The notes under the pieces were generated by a model. It was given only the letters and a program-made list of their open reading frames with translations, had not been told where the DNA came from and made no database searches. Positions 38,285 to 51,000 of a stretch of 64,000 nucleotides of DNA are shown here, one piece after another (the stretch's first letter is position 1; the number at the start of each line of letters is the position of its first letter). The DNA is from Owenia fusiformis (Eukaryota > Annelida > Polychaeta > Sabellida > Oweniidae), in contig CAIIXF020000010.1 in NCBI GenBank assembly GCA_903813345.2, forward strand, positions 21,527,181-21,591,180, given 5' to 3'. The position numbers and the translations under genes were made by a program.

Positions 38285-38400
38285 AAACACAGCGTAATAC
38301 AAGTTGCATAATAATAAGCACATCATGACCATGCACTTTAATAAACACAGCGTAATACAAGTTGCATAATAATAAGTACATCATGACCATGCACTTTAAT
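38285..38400. repeat. 58 bp tandem repeat, two copies
   Basis: The block starting AAACACAGCGTAATACAAGT recurs with a 58 bp period at 38285 and 38343. Related AATAAGCAC-type words extend back to about 38180, so this is the edge of the larger AT-rich array. Confidence 0.8.
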
Positions 38401-38440
38401 AAACGCAGCATGAAATCATAGCATAACACTGCACCTAAAT

Positions 38441-38775
38441 GAGAACAGCCTAGCACTGCACTTTAATAAGCATTCTAATAATAAGCATCATAATAAGTGT
38501 ACACTGCGCTATAATAAGCTCGACTTAGCACTGCACTTTAATAAGCATTCTAATAATAAGCATCATAATAAGTGTACACTGCGCTATAATAAGCTCGAGT
38601 TAGCACTGCACTTTAATAAGCATTCTTATAATAAGCATCATAATAAGTGAACACTGCGCTATAATAAGTTCGCCTTAGCACTGCACTTTAATAAGCATTC
38701 TAATAATAAGCATCATAATAAGTGTACACTGCGCTATAATAAGATCGACTTAGCACTGCACTTTCATAAGCCATA
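38441..38775. repeat. 75 bp tandem repeat, four copies plus partial
   Basis: TAGCACTGCACTTTAATAAG starts at 38451, 38526, 38601 and 38676, and a slightly changed copy starts at 38751, all exactly 75 bp apart. The copies differ by a few substitutions. Confidence 0.95.
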
Positions 38776-39086
38776 TGACCAGCATACACTGCTCGCGAAC
38801 CACACACATGATCGAAAAAGTCCGTAATGTTATTCGCAATATTACGCATAACTAAAAAATCCCAAATACCCAGATGCACTGTGAACAAATTGTTCGCAAG
38901 CACGGATCTATGTGCACGAGTAGAGAAATATGTTCGGGAGCAAGGAAATGGTGGTACGCGACTAAAGATTTCACGTTCGCGATGTGAGAATCGTGGTTCG
39001 AGTGCAAGGAACGTAGTTCGCGAAGTCAGAACTGATGTTCGCGTTGGTGGAAGTCTAGGAGGCCTGAAACAGCTATCCTATTTACC

Positions 39087-39880
39087 ATTTACCAGCAGTA
39101 AAGCAGCTATCCAACTTACCATACTTACCACCAGTAAAACAGCTATCCAACTGACCATACTTACCACCGGTAAAGCAGCTATCCAACTTACCATACTTAC
39201 CACCAGTAAAGCAGCTATCCAACTGACCATACTTACCACCAGTAAAGCAGCTATCCAACTTACCATACTTACCACCAGTAAAGCAGCTAACCAACTTACC
39301 ATACTTACCACCAGTAAAGCAGCTATCCAACTTACCATACTTACCACCAGTAAAGCAGCTATCCAACTTACCATACTTACCACCAGTAAAACAGCTATCC
39401 AACTTACCATACTTACCACCAGTAAAGCAGCTATCCAACTGACCATACTTACCAACAGTAAAGCAGCTATCCAACTTACCATACTTACCACCAGTAAAAC
39501 AACTATCTAACTTACCATACTTACCACCAGTAAAACAGCTATCCAACTTACCATACTTACCACCAGTAAAGCAGCTATCCAACTTACCATACTTACCACC
39601 AGTAAAGCAGCTATCCAACTTACCATACTTACCACCAGTAAAGCAGCTATCTAACTTACCATACTTACCACCAGTAAAACAGCTATTCAACTTACCATAC
39701 TTACCACCAGTAAAACAGCTATCCAACTTACCATACTTACCACCAGTAAAACAGCTATCCAACTTACCATACTTACCACCAGTAAAACAGCTATCCTAGT
39801 TACCATACTTACTATAAACAGTAAAACAGCTATCCAAATTGCCATACTTACCATCAATAGGACAGCTATCCTAGTTGCCA
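39087..39880. repeat. 36 bp minisatellite, about 21 copies
   Basis: The unit has two halves, AGTAAAGCAGCTATCCAA and CTTACCATACTTACCACC, and most copies differ by one or two bases; the last two or three are diverged. Because 36 is a multiple of 3, several frames on both strands stay open for 130-230 codons (12-residue repeats such as GKYGKLDSCFTG), but nothing else supports a protein. Confidence 0.95.
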
Positions 39881-42800
39881 TCTCAAGTCTTTGTGGTCGT
39901 ATCGGGATGTAACATTAGCTCCACTAAATTCCTACAACTGTAAGAACAACCTTTTCGGCTTATTTTGGATATAATCCTTCGAGCTCTGATTTGTTTACAT
40001 CGGCCCTAGGTATATTTTGAAATTATTCCTTTTTAAAATTGAAGTATTTTCCATGCGTAATCGGCAATACATCTTACAGTCAAAGGTATTTCTCTATCTT
40101 TATCGTTTTAAATTAATCGTCTGATAGAGCTCATGACATCGTAGCTTCATTTTTCAAGGGAGATGTCCACATGTGAGACGGCCTCTTTTCAACTTTACGA
40201 GCATCTTTCTGATCTCCTTAGTCTAAATTATGTATCTTTTTGTTATAATCTTTTCCCTTTTAGGCATCGTCTGAAAGACACGCAATTACTTGTCAAACTT
40301 ATTTGTCATGTTTTTTTGCAGATACTGTTTATGTTTAGTTGATAAAACTTTGTACAGAGCTCAAGTGATTCCAACGAGTCTATGATACACTTTCAGTAAA
40401 AGCTGTTTTATTGAATAATATAATTAAGGTTCAAGACTATGTTTTAACTGGTAGGTAGTCGAATGCCTTAAAAGTTCCGGTTCACACTCACCTTTATACC
40501 ATTAAAGTGTCAAGTAGTGTTTGATACATTACTTTAGCATTTGTGCTTTCTTAAGTAGTGTCGCTTTGATATATGCATTGTGTCACGATCCTTATTTTGT
40601 AAGTATTTCCGCAAACATAGATCAGTTTTTGTTTGAGTATAAATGAAACATGTAACGTGTACTTTATAAATGTTTAAAACTATCAGTCTTTTTTCATCCA
40701 CTGACTTGTCTCGATTTCATACTTTTGATATGAATTCTTGATATTCCTAGTGAAACCAAAGACAAGTACCAGTCAAAACAAAAAGGTGAAGGCATGGAGC
40801 GCCAGACTTACTAAACGTCCAAAAATACTACAGTTTTCTTACTTACAATCGTATTTGACATGTCGATAAGAAGAACCAATACAACATGTCAGATTGTTAC
40901 GTTTTTTGCTGGACAACAGTTCATCTCTTGCCATCCTTGTTTTATTAATAGACTATTAGGTTATTTGCAAAATGCTATATGAAAAGGTGGAAGTCCCCTT
41001 CTTCGATTATAGTAAATTTGGACAATACTGTATCATTGTATTCTCAATTACTTCTAAACAGATATTTCAGATCATTCCTTTTAAACGATAAAATTAAGAT
41101 TCCGAAGTCTGAACGGAATACCATAACATTAACGGAACTTTAAAACATCATGGTCTTTGCTGCAACGTTCACACATCATTTACGCCATCTTTACTTGAAT
41201 CGTAAATGTTCTTCAAAACAAGAAACCTGAGACATGAGTTTCTTTATTCATTTGATACTTCAATAATCACTTTGTTTGTTTTTGTTACTGTTCTTCGCAA
41301 CAAGACGATTTTTGATTTTTTCATAAAATTTAGGCCAAATTAATTATCTGGATTAACATTTTCGATTCTTAACTCTTTTTCTTTGTCAAAATATTGCTTA
41401 TTAGCACAGGACGTTACGCGGTATATGGCATACATTTATGGTTGCGAGGTACTTGTGATACAAGTGAATATGGCATACTCACCCGCGGTATCTGGCATAT
41501 TCCGCATTGAAATATGATATAGTGAATACCTCATATTCTGGAGTGATTGGGTAAGTTTATTACGTGTGATCGGTAAATGATACTTCTGAAAGTATCAGTA
41601 ACGTATTAATCGCCATCATATACTCGTGTTTTTCAGGTTTTTATCTGGTCTTGGTAAACTGTTGATTTGGTTGCAGAAGTCACTCACAAGCTTCACGAAC
41701 GTAGGTTCGTTTATTTAAGCGTAATAATGTTTCCCTTGAAGTGTGTTTTTTCGTGTAACACATATAGGTACCACCGGTGTATGTTATTCAATTGTATTAG
41801 TTCATATATTCAATGCACTGACCCGTGTTGATTCAGTCATCATCATAATAATTTATAGACTTTAACCCGTTCGTCGAATCGATGTAATTGACAATTTCGT
41901 ACTTCCGTATCACGTTCTCATTGGTTAATGTGTGTGCCATATACCGCAGGTGAATCTGTCATACAACGCAAGTGAATATGCCATATTCGTTGCGGAATTT
42001 GTATCGTGTTTACCGCGTAACACAGGACGTCAATACTCGTACATAAGTTCGACGACATAAGTTGATCAATCTATCTCATCTTATTTCCCAAACAACTGTA
42101 CTCTTAATGAGAGACAACATTAATAGATGTTTGATATTAAATTATTGACTATATTATTATAATAAATATTTAATTTATTGAAATTCAATTGCTACATGTA
42201 TGCAACAAATGTGTACTGCGTATACAACTGTAAGCTGTGCATAAAATCGTTTAAGCTAATCTTTACAGAGTCATCAACACATTCCAGTTGTGCATTCTTA
42301 GTGAATGACAATTTGAAAGAATGAAGACAAAAGTGTACCAATTGTTCCAGACGCCTACTACTTGTAACAAGTGGCAACCGCCGGTTGCAGAACGCCCGTT
42401 AAAAAAATGTGGTGAGATACAAACCAAAAAAAGCTCTTTACCTGTAAACATTTAATGTACAGAAATCAAACTTCTTAAATAACATTTTTATCAACTTATA
42501 TCAGTTAATTCATTTAATTGTTTTTATGAGAAAAATGTAAAAAGTGTGCCAAAGCAAACAAATATCAAAACTATTTTTAGATGCGTTTGCATTTGTTATT
42601 TATATTGTAAGTAAACCACATATATTCTGAACTATTTTCTTATTTGTCCAAGACAGATATACATATTGTGATATGGTAATACAATAATAGTTATAATTGG
42701 GAAAAATAATATTGATTTATATACGTTTTCGCCGGCAACCATCTATATCTCGAACAAGAGATAGTGTGAGAAATAAAAACAAATTGCATTGTCATTTATA

Positions 42801-43894
42801 TTTTTATTTGAGCTACGAGGCATAGCCCCTTTTACATCCATTAACGAGGTTTCGAGTACATGGTGATTAGGTCTCGCTTATCTCTAATCCAATGAATAGA
42901 ATTGATCGAAAAGGATGATAGAGATTTTTTTATCAAAACGTTAACGTTCAGATTTACCGTAGCATATTCATGTTTCATATTGTAAAAGTAGAAATGACCA
43001 ATCAATGAAGAAGTTATCCAAACGAAAACAAGTAACGACGAATCTAAAATATGTTTACAAGGTACGGGTGGAAACATATGTGAAATATACTTCATCTAAA
43101 ACAGCTATACGTGTTGCTTTCGTTAGAAATGAAACATCAAATTTTTTCTCGCCAATTTCAAAATGGTAGTTTTGGGTGAAACTTTTCTCAAATTAATTCA
43201 ACATTATGAACATGTAAACAAAGCTAGAGGAATTAGAAGCTATCTACAGCTATCTTCGAATTGTGTTAAATCAATTTTCAATTAATTCAATGGCAACAAA
43301 GTACAGAATGTCAGGCCTAGGGTAAATTATTTTAATTCATTCGACGTTTTGTGTTTGTTTTTTCTGACATACATATACAATGACAGTAAACCTAGATTCA
43401 AACTTCCCTCGCACTATATTTTGATCGATGAGCACTTAGCAACAATACACAAGCTTTGGGCTATTTTGAGTTACGCCTAGTAATGAAAAAGAATGTCTAG
43501 GCTCATAGCTCAAAACATCATTTCTGCGGTAGAAAATCTAACTTTTAAAGTAATTAGCAATAATCCTTTTTGTAAAAAATAGCAAATATTTTTCAATTCA
43601 AGGCCAGTAAACCTAAACGGCATTTTTTATTTCAAAATGTGCAAAAGTGACAAATAATTGTTTACAAAATAATTGGATCTTCAACATAATATATTTTAAA
43701 AAATCGGGCAAATACAATTAAAGAGAGGATATGGACTTATGGGACGGACATGACGTTTGAATGGTACACGTGCGGGACTAGACATTATACCCATCTGCTT
43801 TAAGATAAGTAGATCATAACTATATACAGTGTAGCTTTTAGGTCTTTGTCTTCTCAAATGGTTATGTATGGAAACTACATAATCACTACATGTT
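39881..43894. other. intergenic stretch with one MITE
   Basis: No gene seen apart from the MULE-like element at 41414-42020. The sequence just left of 43895 may be the 3' UTR of the receptor gene. Confidence 0.4.
41414..42020. mobile_element. MULE-type non-autonomous element
   Basis: Perfect 10 bp termini TTACGCGGTA/TACCGCGTAA are followed by weaker inverted similarity for about 100 bp, with GCGGTATATGGCAT subrepeats. A perfect 9 bp target duplication, CACAGGACG, lies at 41405-41413 and 42021-42029. A 9 bp duplication is characteristic of Mutator-like elements. There is no transposase in the 607 bp. Confidence 0.85.
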
Positions 43895-46800
43895 CTATGA
43901 TTCTTGTGTAGATGGAGACTTGTGAACAATATTTGCAGATGCGTTTTCTATCGTCTGTGCGTCTGTCTTTGATTCCCTCTTTTTAAACACAAGATACGCC
44001 ATACAGTAATACACCCCTCCCATATTACACAAAGTCACCACGAGGAATACTGATACAACATGGGGCGTTGAAAAAATCGACCAAATAGCGTATAACAAAT
44101 ATGTGATCCATTCCCCAAAGTACGCAAGGGTGAACAGCATCATTGTCTTTGCCGATCGATTTGTTCGGCTGTTCCGCGCTGTTGAAGATTTCAACGCCTT
44201 CGCCGATCGGGATATCCGTATCCAGACAGCGACATAGCTGAGGCAAATGACGATGAAACAGACGATGACGACGGCATAGAGGGCGTAGTTTACTGCATCA
44301 GCCCTAGCCTGGTCCCTAGCATCTACAAAGCACCTGCAATTACGGAAAAGCCGTTTTACGTAATGTTCAACGACAAAAACAGGAAACACACGGTCATTTA
44401 CGAATTGCTAAATTGACATTTTACTTAAAATGGTCGTTTAATATGTTAATCTGCGAACATAAAATCGAAAAATCATGAACTTTAAAATTTCCAATATGAA
44501 TGATGGATCAAATAAGCAAACTTGTAAATGAACTGTGAAAACTACTACACCTCCACAATTATTGGTATTGATTGATTGATTGATTTTTATTGGTTGCATT
44601 ACATTCCTCAATCAACTACCATAATTCAGGCTACGTTCAAGGTGCAATACTAAGTGGCTTCTTGAGTTCTTGCTAACTCTTAGAAAGACTTCAAAGGAAT
44701 TAGATGATCCATATATTCATTAAAAATAATTTCTTCTCTTTCTTATGCAATCATCCTTAAAATCTATCGTTGGAGCAATTGATTCGTATCGAATAGCTTT
44801 TTAACCAATTATATGCTATCTTCATTATAAACACCCCTTGGCTTGGTTCATAAAGCTGACAAAGTGCAAGCTAAACGGATTCCTGTTTTCAAAAGAAATA
44901 TTGGATGGACATTGTACAAACAGTCTATCAATTCAACGCAACAAGCACTTGGGAAAAATGATACTTCGGAAACCGTTGTGTAAACTGATGTCGGACGCTA
45001 AAGGGATTTTCAAGAAGGTATAAATGAGTTAAGAACCCTCAAGTACATTGGTAGGTGAGACAGCTCGATAATCCGAAAGATGAAACTAGGCAAATATGAA
45101 GAGAAAATCTCAATCACGGTATACAAAGAAGCTATATTATATTCCTATCAAGCATTGCATCCAAGTAAAAATAATTGAGTTTGTTAGCAATTGGACATGT
45201 CTTTATTTCGACATGTTAGCATGCTAGCATTTCGATGACTTTTCATTTTTATAAATATCTCCACAACGCCTTATTGATGTGAATACAACGATGTATATTT
45301 CACTGACATGCACGTGGGAACAAATTGCAATATTACTAAAATGTCGTAACGAACATGAATAGAACTTTCCTAGTGTATACTGTCTTGTTGACCCCCATCC
45401 CCCCCCCCCTCTTTATCAACATCATCAATCGTCATCTTAAAAGGCACGTCAACTAAATACACTCCATACGTAAATGCTGTAATCTCATTTAGATATATAT
45501 ATTTTATTCATCTATACTTTACACTTATATAGTTTACACTTCTCGGCTTGACATGATCTTGGATGCATATAGCCTTTTTTATATAAATATTCAAATAGAT
45601 AGCTGATGCTTGAACATTAAACATTTAATAAACAAGAAGAAGAAATAAGAGAGAAAGGGAAAGAGAAGAAGAGAAGGTTGCAGGGTTTGAAAGCATATGG
45701 TATTTACATAACAATCCGAAGTTGAATTAGGTTTATTGGGCTCTTTCACTTGCATTAATAATTTTTAGTCTACACCAACTAGATTAGAATTGTTAACTTC
45801 TTTGATTTTCTTATGAGTAATGTTTTATAATCCGATTTGAATTTATTTCTGCTATTGATTTCTCTTATGGAGTTTGGGAGTTCATTCCATATAATTTGGC
45901 CTCTATGTTTGATGGCTTTTTGACCAAATACTGATTTAAAATTATTAGACCTGAGATCAAATCTGTTTCTTGTATATCTCTTTTATGGACTCTGCTATTT
46001 GCTATAAAATAATCATTGAACATGTTGATAGTATGGCCATGATGGCGTTTCAAATAAAACAATAAAACTTATAAATGGTCTGGGCATTATTTAAACAAAT
46101 AAGCTACTGTATCTGGAACGTAAGGTGGCTTATAATGCTGCTTATTTTTTCGTGAAATTACGATTTCTCTGCACCCTGATGTCCAATCAACATCATTCGA
46201 GTATCTATGTGTTTCTGATACGTTTGGGCGTCCCGGAATAACAACGTCTACCCAAAACGTGCACGAGAAATTGACGTAATAAACGAGAAATCGTAATTTT
46301 ACTGAGTGGCTTCCGAAAAAATAAAAAGGCTATACGGGCTATAGGGTTTACTTGCTAAGCAATATATGATACACAGGAAATGATGACGATCATACTTTTA
46401 TGGAAATAATCCATTTAACGACATTGTCAATTTAATGGTTAAAGGTGAACAAACTTTTGCTCAATGTCGACAAACAGACATTGTAAACATTTGCTTCTCA
46501 AATTGTTTATTTGCCAATTCAGCCTCGAGTGAATCCCTTTTCTGATACAACTCGATTTCAACATTTGACATGAACTTGATGAAGGACATGGCATCCATAG
46601 CAACATCCATCAAAGTCAATATCTACAAATATTATTCATTAATCACACTTCTTTTGTCTATTGTATTCCCAATAAACTTGAAAGGCACGGCAGGTAGTTC
46701 AGAGAATTAACTACTTGTTTGCCCGCCCATTCGTTAATATTATTCTAAATTAACCCGATTTTACTAAAAACAACACTTTGTCATGTTAAAAGATGATTAT

Positions 46801-48066
46801 TTAATGGATATTACAATTTATACATACAGGCAACGATTTCAATTTATTTTTCATTTGATGATGTATGTGACAGGCAATAGTAGATATACTCAATTCTTGA
46901 ATTTAATAGTCTATCGTGTGTCCGAAAAAGTGAGCCGCTTTTTGATAAGTAAATTCACAAAAATGCCTTATTTAAGCTTTGATACTCTGTTAAAGCACCC
47001 CTACACGTTAACTATTGAAAATCGAAAGTTGAGTTCTTCTGAGAAAATCAGTAAGGGTGTCATTGCAATTGACTTTAATCCTGCATAACTACATTTGAAC
47101 TTAAAATGGGGAAGCAATTAATTTAATTTTATATTACATGTATACATTGGGAATCTAATGAACACCTACCCACAACTTAACCAGTATTGAGAAAAAAATG
47201 TATGTTTGGTTTTGACACTGCCATATTTTGCGCTTTCTTTGAGAAATGAAACGTTATCAGTTGTAATAAGATTGATACTGACTTTCAATTTTTTGAAAAT
47301 GGAAAGAAGTTATTTTAGTATTTAGGGCGATAGCTATAGACGTTTGCTAAAAGAGGGTACTTGTTATATAGACTCTGACAGTCAGACCATCAAGATTGAA
47401 GTATTACTAAAAGTTTAGGATGTCATGAAAACAGTTTTTCAAAAGTGGGGCATTTGCATTTTACTTTCAAGAGGTCCCTACCGATCGGTCGTGAATGGTT
47501 AAAAATCGTATTTATGAAAGTATTTGAACAATTTTGATATTCTGCATAACTAACTGAATGGCTTACCAGGCTCCGCTCGGGCCATAAAATGACAAAGCCA
47601 AGAACACAATTGCGAGAGCTGATGGGGTTCCAACTGACAATACGTGCAGGATCCAGTCATATTCACCCAGCTCTATTCTTTTCCCCCTAACAACAAGAAA
47701 GAATGCATTCAAAGCCATATAACAGGCGATGATGGATTTAGTCATTCTTGCGGAATGAATAAGCGCCGCCATTACCGCACATAGGGCCTCTGGATGTACG
47801 TGATCAACTGTAACAAGCATCATAATATGATCCGTGGTATGCACAATTGTATATACAACATCACTAAGTGATACATAAACTGCCAATCTCTGCGCTGGTT
47901 TCATTTTCCAAAATTTTGTTTTTGGTCTTGCGAAACATGTGGAATCGAGAATAACGAACAAACTGCAGGACAGACTAACTAATAAAGATATAACCGCAGA
48001 TACGTGTATTCCGCTGAACACAGGCCCGGGGTATCCGTACATCGGCAACTCTGTTGTATTCTCCAT
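43895..48066 (-). CDS. orphan seven-transmembrane receptor
   Basis: Two exons, 47567-48066 (start ATG at 48066) and 43895-44333 (stop), joined through the codon TG|G, give 312 residues. Exon 1 carries a short N-terminus with one sequon (NTT at residue 3) and TM1-TM4 (about 20-42, 60-82, 96-125, 137-160). Exon 2 carries TM5-TM7 and a tail of about 40 residues. Cys96 at the top of TM3 and Cys168 in the second outer loop form the usual disulfide pair. There is no DRY motif after TM3 and no NPxxY in TM7, which instead reads NMGGVYYCMAY. This departs from ordinary rhodopsin-type receptors and leans towards the poorly described cAMP-receptor/GPR157-like group. The ligand is unknown. The intron is 3.2 kb. 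Confidence 0.75.
44568..44586. repeat. short (ATTG)n microsatellite
   Basis: About four ATTG repeats followed by a T-rich tract, in the receptor intron. Similar tracts often mark the 3' end of retroelements, but no element body was identified next to it. Confidence 0.6.
45779..46062 (-). mobile_element. 3' fragment of a LINE reverse transcriptase ORF
   Basis: Minus-strand reading TRNRFDLRSNNFKSVFGQKA, then KHRGQIIWNELPNSIRE and a stop at 45779-45781, which matches the C-terminal tail of non-LTR retrotransposon polymerases (TRxxxxF...GQ..I..RG...WN.LP..I). The upstream part (NMFNDYFIANSRVHKRD) is in another frame, so at least one frameshift has inactivated it. It lies in the intron of the orphan receptor. 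Confidence 0.75.
46461..46622 (-). CDS. possible small terminal exon, coiled-coil-like
   Basis: After an acceptor (TTTGTAG) a 53-codon reading runs to a stop: ILTLMDVAMDAMSFIKFMSN, then VEIELYQKRDSLEAELANKQ. The heptad-like spacing and codon choice look coding. It cannot be an alternative receptor exon, because joining the receptor donor to it makes TGA. It could be a nested gene, a pseudogene fragment or chance. Confidence 0.25.
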   Translation of the reverse strand: MLTLMDVAMDAMSFIKFMSNVEIELYQKRDSLEAELANKQFEKQMFTMSVCRH

Positions 48067-51000
48067 AACTCGTGTTTGTATAATATGTCATATGTTGTGA
48101 TCAATCATTCAGAAATGCTGTGTCTCATTATTAATCCTCTGAAAGTCTAATTTGGCTTTATTATGGCATGTGGCTTTATATATCTGTTTACAATTATCAA
48201 CTTTTTTTGATAAAATGCTGTTAATCCTTTTTTGGTTCCACTTCAGGCTTTATTAGTCTCTCTCTCTCCCGCGCATCAGTGGTTACGACTACCTCATGGA
48301 TTGGTTTATCCCCTACATTAATTGTCTACGTAGAACATCAGTTATTATAGTGATTGACTGTGACAAGAGGTATATATATGTAGAATCGATCAATAACTGA
48401 CTCCTTTAGCGACTCCTCTGCAGCCATGTGACCTGACTTATTGCCATCTGCCATGTGAAGTGTTAGTTGCACAATTCCCGGATGTTCATATGAAAGAACT
48501 TGTTGAATAGCCGGCTACCCGCTTCTTCAAAAATCTGGTTAGTAAAATGCTTTGAGAGAAATTCACATACGGACTCTATGTCCTCCCTTTTGCTAACCCT
48601 TGCTTTGGGTTCAATTATCTCGTAATGCGAATATTGATTTGGGGAACTTTTAATTTTCTTTTTAAGAGGAGATATAATGAGCGGGCTTTGTAATTACATG
48701 TGTGTCAAAGTGATGTTCATATCATTTTTGGTAGTTTTCACAGCATGCAGTTAGAATTTGGTTGGCATGATGAACAATAAACTTATTTGGTTTGGTCTAC
48801 AATGGGACAAAGTTTCAATATAATCAAGTTCATGTGCTTGGAAATTGAGATAGATCGCATTTTATATTTTTGGAGGCTCTATTCTACTCACTATAATATT
48901 AATTTAATAACTGAAGTGAAACACTCAGCACCAAGTGAATTGTCAAGAAATATATATTAAAACTTGGTTTCAAGGTATGAATAATTCCATTTGAGGAAGC
49001 AATACATATGGAGTGGGCAAAAATGTTGATATATAATTGGCAATGTTTTTGATAAGGCTATTGTGTGTGTTGAAAGAAGATACAGCAATCATTATTGCAA
49101 AGATAAAGAAGTCCCAAGGTTTTTTAATAAGAATTGTCTTAATCAGAATAGTACAATAACGTCATTTCTAAGGGCAATATAGTGAAATATTGGACCAAGG
49201 GCCGAAGGCCCAAGGTCCAATATTTCACTATATTGCTCGCAGAAATGACGTTATTAGTATTATTACCACCGTTACGACCAGGGCTGAAATAACAAGAAAA
49301 TCTTACGCACTGAACGATATCTAATTTCCCGGGGAAAAATTGCCGGTCCAGAATATATTCTAGACCGGTCCATATGGACCACCACTATGACGTCACACAT
49401 TTCTCAGGTCGATATAGTAAAATGAACGCCTTCTAAACTAGCACTAAAACCCCTAGAACTGGCCCGGCAAGGTGGTAATAATATTAGTTATTGTTCGTCT
49501 TGTGGAAGTCATGCATAACTGATGTTAGGGCCTGGTTGACACATTATTTAGTCTGTTTTGAGACAAAGAGTATCCCGTAAAAAACATGATTTTGCAAAAT
49601 AAATTTGGTTAACCTTACTAATTCATATGTCGCCGTAGATGAACTAGTAGTAATAATGCCATTTCAGGAACAATTTTATGATTGACCGTGACAAAAGTCA
49701 TCGCAAAAAACAATATGGCCGTTTTCTTGCTCACCCTGTATCTTATATTAGATTTTATATTCATTATATTTTTGTCAGACAATATTATTAATTATCTCCA
49801 ATAATGGAGGGAAAATAAATATAATAATAATAAATACAGACATAGGCATTGAAATGATAATCTGCATGGAAGATGCAATTGAACAAATAAAAATAACTTA
49901 TCTTCACATTATACGAAACCTAAAAGCACCTGAAAGAGTCCATTTGCAAAGTAATCATCGAATTGGGTAAAATCTTGTAGTACCATTTACATGGTATTAA
50001 AATCATACTTATATAAACAAGACTTCATGATGTTCCATAAGAATCAACGTTCGTTCTTTTAGAGCTATTAAAATGCTGTGAAACTGATCAGTCGCTAGCG
50101 TGATCAAAGTTTGATTATTCTTGCTTAAGTGAAAATATGGGTTAAATGTCATCTCGTTTCCTTCTCGTATTTGAATTTTTAGTTCTGAATGGATTTATAA
50201 TGAGCGAGCAATAATAAATTGTATATGAGGTGTATTGTTACAGTGTTAAGTTTAACTCTAGGCACGCTAAAGCAAAATGGCTGAAAACATTGAAGTACCA
50301 AACACAAAAGGCTTATTAGACGGTTCTCTCAAACAAAGGCCAGGACAGCATCTCATAACATCAGGACTATTTAATAAAGTAATGTAAATATATAACATCA
50401 TGCCTAGGATATCAAAAGCTATTTTTAACCATTGAGGAAGCCATCGTTCATTTCACTGAATGTTGTAACATGGAAACAAAATCCGACCACAGGACATAAA
50501 ATCAATCAAACACATCGCAAATAGTATTATCAAATTTTGCCTGTCCAAATATATACAGTATGGAATTATCTTAACTCCCGACCAATCGTTTATTAACCAC
50601 CTTGTCTGCCCCATTGTACTACACATATTTGGCTTGAGGAAGACATCTTGTTTTTCATCGAAACTCAAAAAGAAACCTGCCATTTATTGCTGAAGATAAT
50701 TTCGATGTGTGAGTTTTTATGTTTTGCTTGGTGTGGAATATCTAATTGAAGGTCAATGTTCTATCATATTTAGATGAAACAATTAAATTACACAACGATA
50801 ACAAAACTTTGACATTTCCTATATATTTTTATTATTGAATCCCGATACACTTAACATCATATGATAGTGTGCAACTGAATGTAATGTTATAATATATTTA
50901 CATAGTACTATAAATGTGTAGTGATAAATTGTTTAAGTTTAATAAAACCATATCTATTTAAGATGCTTCAATTCTTTAAATAAATTCCGAACAGAAGTAA

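Noticed and set aside
38827-39510. 227-codon plus-strand frame and matching long minus-strand frames
   Set aside because: They are produced by the 36 bp tandem array, whose unit is a multiple of three; no splice, domain or start context supports a protein.
38441-39880. CRISPR-like array
   Set aside because: Copies are contiguous tandem repeats with no unique spacers, in an animal genome.
46783-47088. 101-codon plus-strand frame in the receptor intron
   Set aside because: No motif or splice support, and a low-complexity Leu/Ile/Lys composition expected of AT-rich DNA.
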